64,000 bases of DNA from CAYULW01 sp964445815 (GCA_964445815.1 CAYULW010000001.1:372001-436000), one strand, 5' to 3'; positions 46,892 through 55,453 are shown, numbered from the stretch's first letter. Numbers and translations: made by a program. Notes: generated from the sequence alone by a model not told the origin.

Positions 46892-47224
46892 ATGAAAAAG
46901 ACCATTAACAAAAAAGCAGACAAGCTAAATGCTGTTTTACCACCCATCAGATGCACCGAAGATGAGAAACTGAGCATCAAAAAGAAAGCGAAAGATGCTC
47001 ATCTTTCTTTAAGTGCCTATATCCGAAAAGTTGCTTTATCGGGTCAGGTGATTAGAGTTCAAAATGACCTGACTTATGATGCCATTGACCAGCTCCGGCG
47101 CATAGGCATTAACCTCAATCAACAAACCAGAAGATTGAACGCAACAGGCAATATGCCTTTGCAACTGCAATATGTATGGGAACGCCTAGAGCTTGCACTT
47201 GACCAATTATTGGAGGGTAAATAA
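46892..47224 (+). CDS. mobC: MobC-like relaxosome protein
   Basis: A 110-residue relaxosome accessory protein. After a basic start it reads LPPIRCTEDEKLSIKKKAKDA and LSLSAYIRKVALSG (residues about 16-48), the ribbon-helix-helix region, then LRRIGINLNQQTRRLNATG (about 69-87), a MobC hallmark. MobC proteins bind near oriT and help the relaxase open the strands. A strong Shine-Dalgarno (AAAAGGAG) precedes the ATG. The stop codon overlaps the relaxase ATG by one base (TAATG). It belongs to the group usual in Proteobacteria rather than to the Bacteroidota mob systems I know. Confidence 0.88.
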   Translation: MKKTINKKADKLNAVLPPIRCTEDEKLSIKKKAKDAHLSLSAYIRKVALSGQVIRVQNDLTYDAIDQLRRIGINLNQQTRRLNATGNMPLQLQYVWERLELALDQLLEGK

Positions 47225-48756
47225 TGGTTCCCCACGTTGCACAAAGAGGGTCTAGCTTTAAAGGAGCAGCAGCTTATTATCTACATGATAAGAAAGCCAA
47301 TACAAATGAGCGCGTAGCATGGACATACACCCATAATCTACCAACAATGAGCGCTTATAAAGGCTTTGGCTATATGGCTTCAACAGCCATGCAAGCCGAA
47401 GTCTTAAAGCATAGATCGGGTGGTTCAAAGGCCGGTAAAAAATCACACAAGAAGCCAGTTTATAGTTTTTCTCTGTCTTGGCATCCAGAACAAAGTCCAG
47501 ATCAAAGTACAATGCAACGAGCAGCAATGCATGTTCTTGAAAAATTAGGGCTTGCAGATCACGAAGCCGTTTTTGTCGCTCATAACGATGAGCCTCATTC
47601 TCATGTTCATGTCATTGCCAACCTTGTTCATCCAGAAACAGGCAAAACAGCTTCTATGTCCTATGACCAGCTTACAATGTCCACATGGGCGGAAGAATTT
47701 GAGCGCAAAGACGGTAAAATATACTGTGAACAAAGGGTTGAGAATAATAAAGAACGCCGTGAGAATGCAAACGACAATCGCCAGCTTAAAATGGTCAAGC
47801 ACCGTGAAAAACGCCTTGAACGTGCTACTCTTATTCAGTCTCTTTACAAGCAAGCGGATAATACAAAAGCCTTTCAAGCAGCTTTGGAACATAACGGCTA
47901 TACGCTTGCAATGGGACATAAAGGGCGTGTTGTTTTGGTTGACCGTGAAGGAAGCATATTTGCTCTTGCTCGGCAGCTAGAAGGACAAAGAGCCAAAGAC
48001 ATTAGGGAGAGGTTAGATAATCTTAACGCTCTTCCTGAAGCTCAGCCAATAGCAGATAATCGCAAACACTTTATGCGTGATGATTACGAAACGAAACGTC
48101 AAAAATTGATTGTTGATGCTGCTATTGAAAAGGAAGAACAAACAAAAGAGATTTTAAGACAGTCATTTAAAAAACAAAACAGCCAAAAGTCAGTTTTTCA
48201 TTATGATTTTAAACAACATTCTCAGGACAAAAAGGTACAAGCCCCCAAAGAGCCAAAGACAACACAAAAGCAAATCCATAAAGTAACCAAAAGCTATGCA
48301 GATGAAATGGATGAAACCCTTGCAAAAGAACGAGCAGAAATCAGGAAAAAGTTAATTAAAGAAGAAAAAGTCAGAGCCTATTACAATCGAGAAAGCTATA
48401 CCAAACAATTAGATGATCTTAAACAGCAACGTAGTAACGCAATCCTACCTAATCGAAAAAAACAACTAACGCAACAAATTGTGAATACTGAAAAGAGTTT
48501 AACGAATGTAGATCAACGCATGAGTGAACAAGGTATCAACCCTCATTATATTTTTACAAATGAAACTAAAACACAAGATCAAACTCCAAAGACAACAACA
48601 AATACGAATGACAAGAATTACGATTTAAATAAGACTGAAACCAATTTAACAGCAAAAATCGAATTCAATAATGCGACAGTAAATAAGAAACAGCTATTGA
48701 GGGAACAAATCAAAAATAGGAGCAAAAATATTCAGTATGCGAATAGGTCAATTTAA
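47224..48756 (+). CDS. MOBP-type relaxase
   Basis: A 510-residue relaxase that would nick oriT and lead the strand to the recipient. Motif III is HNDEPHSHVHVIANLVH (His120, Asp122, His125, His127, His129, Asn133), the MOBP pattern HxDxxHxHxH. The probable nucleophilic tyrosine is Tyr18 or Tyr19 in GAAAYYLHDKK. The nuclease domain covers about residues 1-180, and the rest is helical, Lys/Gln-rich and degenerate. The MVPHVAQRGSSFKGAAAYYL start and EHGKIYCEQRVENN-like segment closely recall alphaproteobacterial relaxases. GGAGGG lies 7 bp before the ATG. It is translationally linked to mobC. The combination in Bacteroidota is unusual. Confidence 0.92.
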   Translation: MVPHVAQRGSSFKGAAAYYLHDKKANTNERVAWTYTHNLPTMSAYKGFGYMASTAMQAEVLKHRSGGSKAGKKSHKKPVYSFSLSWHPEQSPDQSTMQRAAMHVLEKLGLADHEAVFVAHNDEPHSHVHVIANLVHPETGKTASMSYDQLTMSTWAEEFERKDGKIYCEQRVENNKERRENANDNRQLKMVKHREKRLERATLIQSLYKQADNTKAFQAALEHNGYTLAMGHKGRVVLVDREGSIFALARQLEGQRAKDIRERLDNLNALPEAQPIADNRKHFMRDDYETKRQKLIVDAAIEKEEQTKEILRQSFKKQNSQKSVFHYDFKQHSQDKKVQAPKEPKTTQKQIHKVTKSYADEMDETLAKERAEIRKKLIKEEKVRAYYNRESYTKQLDDLKQQRSNAILPNRKKQLTQQIVNTEKSLTNVDQRMSEQGINPHYIFTNETKTQDQTPKTTTNTNDKNYDLNKTETNLTAKIEFNNATVNKKQLLREQIKNRSKNIQYANRSI

Positions 48757-48825
48757 ATAATGTCGGGCTTCTTCTTCATGCAAAATCATATCTTTATAAG
48801 ATGTTAATCCTTTTTAATTTTTTGA

Positions 48826-49257
48826 GTGGCACTTGATAAAGAAACATATGAATTTCTTGTCAATAGTTTCAAAAAACAAACACAAGCAGAAAAAAGAAGA
48901 TTATCGGAACTGCTTGAAAAGAAGCTAAGAGACAAAGAGCCACATATTGTTGGCGATCAAAAGATGAAGCAAGAGGCGAGAGATGGTATGGTCAGAAACT
49001 TTTGGATAGAACATAAACCTAAACTCAATGATTTTGGTAATCGTTTAGAAAAACAACTTTTTCAAGATTTTGGCGGCTCAATGAAAAGTGCTGAGCAAAT
49101 GATTACTCCTAATAAAACTGATATAGAAAACTCAAATTCAAAGCACTTATCGTCAGAAAAAATAAAATCTGCGAATGATAATACTCAAAGAAAACAACAA
49201 CTTCGCCAATCTTTTAAGCATACTTCTCAATCCAGAGAAAGAGGAAAAAATCGTTAG
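48826..49257 (+). CDS. Unknown charged protein downstream of the relaxase
   Basis: A 143-residue, strongly hydrophilic protein with a GTG start. Residues 1-40 are a helical KETYEFLVNSFKKQTQAEKRR segment, and the C-terminal part contains NDNTQRKQQLRQSFKHTSQ, which echoes RQSFKKQNSQKS in the relaxase C-terminal region. No domain is recognised. Its place directly after mobC and the relaxase suggests a mobilization accessory. Start uncertain; a TTG follows four codons later. Confidence 0.55.
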   Translation: MALDKETYEFLVNSFKKQTQAEKRRLSELLEKKLRDKEPHIVGDQKMKQEARDGMVRNFWIEHKPKLNDFGNRLEKQLFQDFGGSMKSAEQMITPNKTDIENSNSKHLSSEKIKSANDNTQRKQQLRQSFKHTSQSRERGKNR

Positions 49258-49264
49258 AAATTTC

Positions 49265-49293
49265 TTTACATAAATATTGTTGTCTGATATAAT
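49265..49293 (+). promoter_or_regulatory. Near-consensus sigma70 promoter (not Bacteroidota-like)
   Basis: TTTACA (49265-49270), 17 bp, TATAAT (49288-49293): five of six at -35 and six of six at -10. The gene ATG is 36 bp downstream behind a GAAAGGA Shine-Dalgarno. This is the pattern of Proteobacteria/Firmicutes, unlike the TAnnTTTG promoters elsewhere in the window. Confidence 0.7.
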
Positions 49294-49328
49294 TCTACTC
49301 GTTACATAGTCGAGAAAGGATCGTCAAT

Positions 49329-49733
49329 ATGAGCTTGACAGCACAATTTGATACCGCAGGTATTATTAAGAGAAGTCTATTTGCAGAAAATGTTGAAAGA
49401 TACTTTATAGATGAAATTAACCACTACAAATTTGTTAGCCCTAACGGTCTGCGACATCGTTTTTATCGTGCCTTATATGCTTTTTTTATTGACAAGGCAG
49501 AGTGGGAACGTCAAGACCGAGAATATTCAATTCGCTCTGATGCCTATTGGGCATTAGATTGGATAGGAAATAGAACATTCGAAAATCGTGAAGACATGAA
49601 AGCTTATTTAGAAGATCACCAAGGGTATGCTTACACATCACTCATGAATATTACTTTGGATGAAATTCTTGATTATATGGAAGAGAACAGGGAGAATTTG
49701 AAGAACGATGAGTATTTGAAGATGATGCGTTAG
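49329..49733 (+). CDS. Unknown 134-residue protein
   Basis: A soluble, acidic protein with aromatic-rich segments (NGLRHRFYRALYAFFIDKAEWERQ) and a C-terminal MEENRENLKNDEYLKMM helix. No family recognised. It has its own sigma70-type promoter and a clear Shine-Dalgarno, so it is very likely a real gene of the transferred module. It is convergent with the coupling protein gene (4 bp between stops). Confidence 0.65.
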   Translation: MSLTAQFDTAGIIKRSLFAENVERYFIDEINHYKFVSPNGLRHRFYRALYAFFIDKAEWERQDREYSIRSDAYWALDWIGNRTFENREDMKAYLEDHQGYAYTSLMNITLDEILDYMEENRENLKNDEYLKMMR

Positions 49734-49737
49734 AAAT

Positions 49738-51894
49738 TTACCAGTCTTCAAAATGCCCCTTTAAATCAAAGGGTACAAGATTATAACCCGGTATAGGTTT
49801 ATATGTAACTCTCTCTAATCTCATCGGCTTCCCTTCAGGGGAAAATACAATCATTGTTTTTTTATTTTTCTTAAGCATATTTTCTACTTCATCAACAGAT
49901 AATAACGGATCAATTCTTTCAACATACCTCTTTTGTTTCTTTCCTTTATTATCGAATGTTGCAGGTTGTTCGATTCGATTAACCCTTTTTCCTAATCTCT
50001 CACTAACCCATTTAGCAGTATCTAGGTCATTGATGCCAAATATCTGTAAGGTAGATGCACCTACAATATCGTTGTATCTTTCACCAAAACTTGTTTTTAG
50101 CTGAGAAAGGTTTTGAACGATTAACCAGAGTTTTATATTATATCCCCTAAGAATCGGGAATCCATTGGTGATAACTTCTAAATTCCCTCCTAGCTGTGCA
50201 AACTCGTCAAAAATAAACAAGGTCTTTTCTACTGAAGGCTGCTTACCTCTTTCTGACCTGCTAACCTCTTCTTGCTCCATGACAAGAAAGCAACCCATTA
50301 CCACTCTTACCCATCTAGCTTGTGGTGCGATCATATCGGCAGGTAAAACTACATAAAGAGTATTCTGCACATAAAAAGTATCACATCCAGATAATTGTTC
50401 TCTCATAGTGGGCTCTCCCACCCATTTTAAACTCCTATAGGTTGTTGAAAGTACTGATCCCCTTTCTTCGTATCCCATACTTAAAAGTTGAGTTGCAACC
50501 TGCATCGGAAGACCACCAAATGCGTCATTTAGCTTCATGTCAATCAATAGTTCATTAAAGCTATCAAGCTTATCGCTAACATCATCCTCATCAAATGGTA
50601 TTGTCTCCTTACCTGTTAACAAATCAAGTATAAAAGGTAAATTATGGTTCACTCTAGGGAACTTGCTCAATACATGCACTATCATGGCTTCAATGATGTT
50701 TTTTGCCCATTCAGTCCAATGTATGTCTTTTTCATTAGAACTTTTCATTACACATCCATCAGATATGGCGTTCAGTAAAGCAATAGCCCTTTTATCATTT
50801 AAATCTATTTCTAACAGTGGATTAAACTTCTCATACTCAAGTTTATTTCTAGTTTCATTGTATGGATCCAAAACGATAGATCGACCAACCGGCAAAGTTT
50901 TCTTAATTCTACTATATGATCGATTGTTATGGTTTCCTGAAAATCTAGTACGATATCTTCTCCAGAAAGTATTCATAGCAAGTTCACCTTTGGGGTCGAA
51001 CACAATTATCTTATGCTTGTACATAGCAAGATTTGTGTATAGCACGGTAGTTGATTTTCCTGATCCGGTAATTCCTGTTGTAATCAAATGAGTATCATCC
51101 TTCTGTACAATAGCTCTTGGATATGGATCATCATCTATCAACGATTTTCCTAAAAAAGGATAATTTAATATTGTACCATATTCATTGTATTCATCCCTTA
51201 CATCTGCATGACCTCCTTGCATTTTTTCAAATTGACCAAAATTTGCCCAGCTTGCTGACCCTCCATACCCTTGCTTGAAAAAACTTTGATACCAGCCTTT
51301 TCCCTGAACCATCAATTTTAATTTGTAAATCGGAGGCAGACCATTCACAATTGATACGGTAATAGTCATGATTAAAAATGAAGCAACAGAAACCCAAAAA
51401 CTGAACCAAAATCGTTCGTCTCTATATGGATGAGAAAATTCTAAATTAGCATATTTACCACCAAATAGTACTCTTCCATGAAATCCTCCAATAAACTCAT
51501 CCACTACCAGATACCATCCTTTCATAAAACCAAAATAGACAGACGGAATTGCAAGTAGAATTAAGATAAGTATTTGGTAATGGTATCGTCTTTGGTATTC
51601 TTTAAATAAAGACATACCTACTAAGACAAAACCCATTCTATGTAAGGCCATAAAAATTAAATACATTAAGAACAAAAAATACCAAGAGTTTGCCCATAAA
51701 GCGTCCCATAGATTTACAAGCTCGTCATGAGAAATATAATGCTTATCCTTAACGGCCTTAAATGGTATCGGATCAGGTAAATACTTAAAGAAATATTGTG
51801 CAACTCTTTTTAAGACAAGAAGTATCAGGAAATAGAAGGGTATTGAATATATTTTCCACTTAACTGCAAGAAACCCAATATGCCTGTTTGCCAT
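49738..51894 (-). CDS. VirD4/TraG-type coupling protein (T4CP)
   Basis: A 718-residue ATPase that links the relaxosome to a type IV secretion channel. Four hydrophobic segments at the N-terminus (about 15-35, 68-92, 105-128, 163-183) anchor it in the inner membrane. Walker A is GITGSGKST (residues 274-282), followed by IIVFDPKGELAMNTF; Walker B is LFIFDEFAQLGG (about 560), and later LWLIVQNLSQLKTSFG. No T4SS channel genes are in the element, so the T4CP must work with a helper system. It is on the opposite strand from the relaxase, upstream of two small genes in the same operon. Confidence 0.92.
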   Translation of the reverse strand: MANRHIGFLAVKWKIYSIPFYFLILLVLKRVAQYFFKYLPDPIPFKAVKDKHYISHDELVNLWDALWANSWYFLFLMYLIFMALHRMGFVLVGMSLFKEYQRRYHYQILILILLAIPSVYFGFMKGWYLVVDEFIGGFHGRVLFGGKYANLEFSHPYRDERFWFSFWVSVASFLIMTITVSIVNGLPPIYKLKLMVQGKGWYQSFFKQGYGGSASWANFGQFEKMQGGHADVRDEYNEYGTILNYPFLGKSLIDDDPYPRAIVQKDDTHLITTGITGSGKSTTVLYTNLAMYKHKIIVFDPKGELAMNTFWRRYRTRFSGNHNNRSYSRIKKTLPVGRSIVLDPYNETRNKLEYEKFNPLLEIDLNDKRAIALLNAISDGCVMKSSNEKDIHWTEWAKNIIEAMIVHVLSKFPRVNHNLPFILDLLTGKETIPFDEDDVSDKLDSFNELLIDMKLNDAFGGLPMQVATQLLSMGYEERGSVLSTTYRSLKWVGEPTMREQLSGCDTFYVQNTLYVVLPADMIAPQARWVRVVMGCFLVMEQEEVSRSERGKQPSVEKTLFIFDEFAQLGGNLEVITNGFPILRGYNIKLWLIVQNLSQLKTSFGERYNDIVGASTLQIFGINDLDTAKWVSERLGKRVNRIEQPATFDNKGKKQKRYVERIDPLLSVDEVENMLKKNKKTMIVFSPEGKPMRLERVTYKPIPGYNLVPFDLKGHFEDW

Positions 51895-51903
51895 CTTTTA
51901 CTT

Positions 51904-52164
51904 TTAAGCTTTTCTCCCTCTATGCTTTGTATTTTGGGATTGACCTCTTATCTGATCTCTTAAATTTTCTTTTTTTTCCGAAGTTAAATTATGTTCTTTG
52001 ACAAACTGCATACGACCATCATCAAACCCCTTACTATAATCGTCTTTTTTAATTCCAGGTACTTGTAACCCTTTAAAAACTTGGGGCATTTCCTCACTTA
52101 ATCGCCATGCTGCGTTGTAACCTTTTTTATAGTCCGTTGATAATTCTAGTTGTTCTTTTTCCAT
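51904..52164 (-). CDS. Unknown 86-residue protein
   Basis: A small hydrophilic protein (YKKGYNAAWRLSEEMPQVF, DDYSKGFDDGRMQFVKEHNL) with a basic C-terminus. It lies 9 bp before the coupling protein and 2 bp after the HTH gene in one operon. No family is recognised. Confidence 0.6.
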   Translation of the reverse strand: MEKEQLELSTDYKKGYNAAWRLSEEMPQVFKGLQVPGIKKDDYSKGFDDGRMQFVKEHNLTSEKKENLRDQIRGQSQNTKHRGRKA

Positions 52165-52166
52165 TG

Positions 52167-52439
52167 CTAAAAGGTTTCTCGAGCATTTTTTTCAAGATAT
52201 TCTTCTATTGAGTAGCGGTCATAGACAATGATACGGCGGCTAGGTTGGCTAAATCTAATCTTACCCTCATCTCTATATTTTTGCAGAGTAGTTGTTGAAG
52301 AAATACGAAGCATTTTCATTGCCTCATGTCCATCAATCCAACGATCCTTCGCCTTATCCGATTGTTCTTCTTTAAGGCGTGCAACAACTTTTTCAATTAA
52401 GGCATAAAAGGCTTCGTCTTGAAGGCAGATGACTTCCAT
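52167..52439 (-). CDS. HTH DNA-binding protein, excisionase-like
   Basis: A 90-residue protein with a MerR/excisionase-type winged helix: DRWIDGHEAMKMLRISSTTTLQKYRDEGKIRFSQ in pieces (about residues 30-65), followed by RRIIVYDRYSIEEYLEK. This is the HTH_17 pattern often carried by Bacteroidota integrative elements, where it acts as an excision or transfer regulator. It heads the small operon leading to the coupling protein, consistent with regulation of mobility. Confidence 0.82.
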   Translation of the reverse strand: MEVICLQDEAFYALIEKVVARLKEEQSDKAKDRWIDGHEAMKMLRISSTTTLQKYRDEGKIRFSQPSRRIIVYDRYSIEEYLEKNARETF

Positions 52440-52570
52440 TTGAGGTTTGATTCAAATTAACGTGATTCAATGATAGGACATATAAATCATAGATATATCA
52501 TGGAGAATGAGTATTTATTGAACATATTTTTTCTTCAAGGAAATGAGCAAAAAAGGGCGCAAGACTAAGT

Positions 52571-52662
52571 GAAAGCCCATCAAACCTACAAGGGTAAAAT
52601 GCACTCCGCTTTGCTTCGCCCTTGATAGGTTTGTGTTCTTCCCCTTTGCTTTGATGGCTTTC
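52571..52662. other. Structured non-coding region with nested inverted repeats
   Basis: GAAAGCC..ATCAAA (52571-52584) pairs with TTTGATGGCTTTC (52650-52662), and inside it AAACCTACAAGGG (52582-52594) pairs with CCCTTGATAGGTTT (52619-52632) with one bulge. The two stems share AAA bases, so alternative folds compete. A 79-codon frame crosses it (52515-52754, minus) but its composition does not look like a protein. Similar structured stretches accompany Bacteroidota mobile elements as I recall; function not known. Confidence 0.55.
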
Positions 52663-52728
52663 TTTTTTGTCCTTTTTTCTTTTGGAAAATAATTATTGGG
52701 GGAGTGAAGAGAATAGGTTAAGAGATAT

Positions 52729-53628
52729 CTATCTCGTTCGGCACGTATTGACATCTATCGTCATGATCTTTTCTTGTGCGTTTAAATTGCCTATCAGTTC
52801 AATTTGATCTCCATTTAGCTCCATCATCAAATAACGTTCGCTAATTGTTTCTTTCAAAAATTGATTGATTGTTGACACCTCTAATTCTTTTGGCTTAACA
52901 GGGATTAAAGCACGAAAAAACTTCTTTTCTTTCATGGCTTGTGCTTCTTCTTCGCTCAGTTTTATCAAACACTCTAAAGAGCTTCCGTGATTTTTATTTA
53001 TTGTTTCAGGAAATTTTATATATCTCAGATTTTGGATAAAGAACTGTAACTCTTTTGTGTTAAAGTCATAGTTTCCGATTGCTCCATAACCCAAATAAAG
53101 CAAGTCATCAGGCATTTCAAAAGACCGCAAATCTTTCTGTATGTTCTCTAATGTCTTTGAGCTCAAAAAATCTGAATAGGCTTTTTTGATTGCAAATTGG
53201 TCATTAGAGCCACCCCATGCTGCAAAACGTTGGAGTAAATCAGGGCTAAAATTTACAGTAAGAAAACGTCTAAGCTGTTGATCGAATTCATAGCCAATTA
53301 TCAACTCTTTTTCTCTTTCAGTTTCTCCGTTTGCCTGTCGTCTACGTGTTCCCATATACCAGTTTTGCTTGTTTGCAATATCATTTGAACCAAGCAAACT
53401 ATCTACGGTCATAAACTCTTGCTGAAATATATGGTGCATAAAATGGAGATCGACATATAGGGGCTTAATGTTGTGAGCAATCACAGGCTTATCTCCAAAA
53501 TATGCGATTTCATATTCTCTAAGACTTTCTGAGGGATTGACTTTTTTGTAGGTTACGCCGTCCTCTTGCGCGCTTATTGAAAAACTAAATAATAAAAGGA
53601 TTGCAATGAAGAATGATGTTTTTTTCAT
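52729..53628 (-). CDS. Exported protein of unknown function (DUF4852-like)
   Basis: A 299-residue protein starting MKKTSFFIAILLLFSFSISAQE, a clear signal peptide; longer readings from 53679 lack this. The mature part has no metal or nucleophile motif; LQRFAAWGGSNDQFAIKKAYSDF and RFFRALIPVKP-like segments remind me of DUF4852, but I am not certain. It lies divergent from a small XRE-type gene. Likely envelope cargo of the element. Confidence 0.6.
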   Translation of the reverse strand: MKKTSFFIAILLLFSFSISAQEDGVTYKKVNPSESLREYEIAYFGDKPVIAHNIKPLYVDLHFMHHIFQQEFMTVDSLLGSNDIANKQNWYMGTRRRQANGETEREKELIIGYEFDQQLRRFLTVNFSPDLLQRFAAWGGSNDQFAIKKAYSDFLSSKTLENIQKDLRSFEMPDDLLYLGYGAIGNYDFNTKELQFFIQNLRYIKFPETINKNHGSSLECLIKLSEEEAQAMKEKKFFRALIPVKPKELEVSTINQFLKETISERYLMMELNGDQIELIGNLNAQEKIMTIDVNTCRTR

Positions 53629-53733
53629 GAGGATAGTTTTATGGATTAGATACTCATGACAAAGGAATAAAAAAATCAAATAGGTGTAACAAAATACGCC
53701 ATTTATTTTTTAAGGATTTCATTTATTGCATGG

Positions 53734-53967
53734 ATGGCAACCCTTGAAACTTCAAATTTTATAACGGTGGGAGAGAGGCTAAAAAGTCTTAGAAAAGAGC
53801 GAACAAAACTTGGTTATAGAAAGTTCAGCCACGAATTAGGGGTTGAACCAAAACACTATTGGAACCTTGAAAATGACAAAACCAATTGGAGCAAATCCAG
53901 TATTAAAATGATATTGGATTATTATGAAATTTCAGCAGAAGAGTTTTTTAAAGGGGTTCAGCTATAA
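53734..53967 (+). CDS. XRE-type helix-turn-helix regulator
   Basis: A 77-residue DNA-binding protein: VGERLKSLRKERTKLGYRKFSHELGV (about 12-37) and WNLENDKTNWSKSSIKMILDYYEIS (about 44-68) form the five-helix HTH_3 fold. It lies between the exported protein and the integrase, convergent with the latter (10 bp between stops). It may control element genes. Confidence 0.8.
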   Translation: MATLETSNFITVGERLKSLRKERTKLGYRKFSHELGVEPKHYWNLENDKTNWSKSSIKMILDYYEISAEEFFKGVQL

Positions 53968-53977
53968 ACCTGAAATT

Positions 53978-55294
53978 TTAGTTTAATACAGCTTCCAGAG
54001 CTTCGTCCGCATCTTTATGAATGAAATTCGCTTGATAATTGATAGTGGTTTTTAAATCACTATGACGATATAATTTTTGCAACATTAGCGGGTTGATCTT
54101 ATCGCCTGCAATGTTTCCAAAAGTATGTCTCGCAATATGATTGGATAGATTTTTATCAATCTTACACAATTCAGCTATTTTTTTCAGGTAGGAATTTAGC
54201 AAGCTTGTTGCGTTACGTGACTTTACAAAAATGTCTCTTTCATTGGAAAGGTCAGCGTTATCCAAATAAGGGAAAACAAAAACACTATTGCGGCCTTTAT
54301 ATAAATTCAAAATATCATTTGCCTGATCGGGCACTTTTAATGACACAGGCTTATCATTCTTATTCATGACATACAATAAACGCCCATCCTTGAAATCTTT
54401 CCATTTCATTTGTACGACATCCGAAATTCTTACCCCTGCAAAATAAAAAGCAAACAACCATACATTTTTTGTGTGCCAAATCTGAGAACCTTTTTGGAAC
54501 TCTTGTCTTTCAATACAGCCAACCTCTTCTTTAGTTAGTCCTATTTTATGACCGCTTGTTAACCTAATTTTTTCACCTTCTCCGGCAAAAGGGTAGTATT
54601 TAGGATCAACAGCCCCTTTTTTAATAGCTTCATTAAATAGTGTTCGAATAAAAATGAGTTGGTTGGTTATGGTGCGCTTACTATGTTCAAGATAAGCAGA
54701 ACAAAATACTTGAAATTGGTCTAAAAAGCTTTGATCAATTTGCTCAAAGGCAAGGTTGGTTGAGCTTGCAAGACCCTTTAAATCATCCAAAAAATTATGT
54801 TCTTTCTGACGTCCTTCACTTACCCTCTTTTTTCTTCGTGCTTTAATGTCCTCTTTGGTGGTTGAATTTGTCATGTTCAAAAACTCTTGGATATTATACA
54901 AGATTGATTTTTCTGCCCCAGCAACAGAAAATACGCCAGCAGCATATTTCTGAGTAATGCGCTCTGCTGCAACAGCAAAAAAATCACTTCCAGAACCAGA
55001 AGCTTTTATCTTTTGTTTCAAGCTTTCAGCCGTAAAATGTTGATTGCTAACTTCGACTTCTAGGAGCTTGTCGTCTGCTTCTGCTATTCTCTTCTTTATA
55101 AGATTGTTCAATCTTATTGAATTCGGATGAGATTTTTTGACAATTTTATTTTTCTCATTCCAGTCCTTTTCGTGTATGGCATGACCAATCGGAATGCGTT
55201 TTGTTTTTCTGTCCTTGATGATCTGAATGACAAGAGGGCAAGAACCGTCTTTTTTCCTCTTGTCTTTTCTTAGAATTACATTGATTGAAGCCAT
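53978..55294 (-). CDS. int: Tyrosine recombinase, integrase of the element
   Basis: A 438-residue site-specific recombinase at the right end of the element. An arm-binding domain (about 1-90, MASINVILRKDKRKKDGSCPLV in pieces) precedes a SAM-like core-binding domain (about 110-230), and the catalytic domain has Arg in FAGVRISDVVQMKW, HxxR in LSNHIARHTFGN, histidine in LYRHSDLKTT and the nucleophile tyrosine in TTINYQANF. This is the Bacteroidota phage-integrase SAM-like type. The identical 20-bp repeats at 38212 and 55336 are good arm-site candidates and the tRNA repeats are the core sites. It is the most likely enzyme for integration here. Confidence 0.95.
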   Translation of the reverse strand: MASINVILRKDKRKKDGSCPLVIQIIKDRKTKRIPIGHAIHEKDWNEKNKIVKKSHPNSIRLNNLIKKRIAEADDKLLEVEVSNQHFTAESLKQKIKASGSGSDFFAVAAERITQKYAAGVFSVAGAEKSILYNIQEFLNMTNSTTKEDIKARRKKRVSEGRQKEHNFLDDLKGLASSTNLAFEQIDQSFLDQFQVFCSAYLEHSKRTITNQLIFIRTLFNEAIKKGAVDPKYYPFAGEGEKIRLTSGHKIGLTKEEVGCIERQEFQKGSQIWHTKNVWLFAFYFAGVRISDVVQMKWKDFKDGRLLYVMNKNDKPVSLKVPDQANDILNLYKGRNSVFVFPYLDNADLSNERDIFVKSRNATSLLNSYLKKIAELCKIDKNLSNHIARHTFGNIAGDKINPLMLQKLYRHSDLKTTINYQANFIHKDADEALEAVLN

Positions 55295-55335
55295 AATTGA
55301 TTTGCTTTAGATGCTATATAAAGATACGAAAAAAG

Positions 55336-55355
55336 GGGCAAACAATGGGGAAACA
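55336..55355 (+). repeat. Right internal 20-bp repeat, candidate integrase arm site
   Basis: Identical to 38212-38231 and in the same orientation, 41 bp upstream of the integrase start. See that entry for the half-site structure. Confidence 0.65.
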
Positions 55356-55453
55356 TTTGCTGTTTTTTAGTGGTTTTTATTGGACTTTATTGAGATCGAA
55401 TTTCGACTAAAATCATTAATAGACAGCACTTTGCCGGATGTTGCTATCAAATA

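Noticed and set aside
50537..51091. 184-codon frame opposite the coupling protein gene
   Set aside because: Antisense to the Walker A region; serine-rich composition typical of a shadow frame.
52515..52754. 79-codon frame on the minus strand across the structured region
   Set aside because: Its sequence follows the inverted repeats and is poor in protein-like composition; it also overlaps the 3' end of the exported protein gene.
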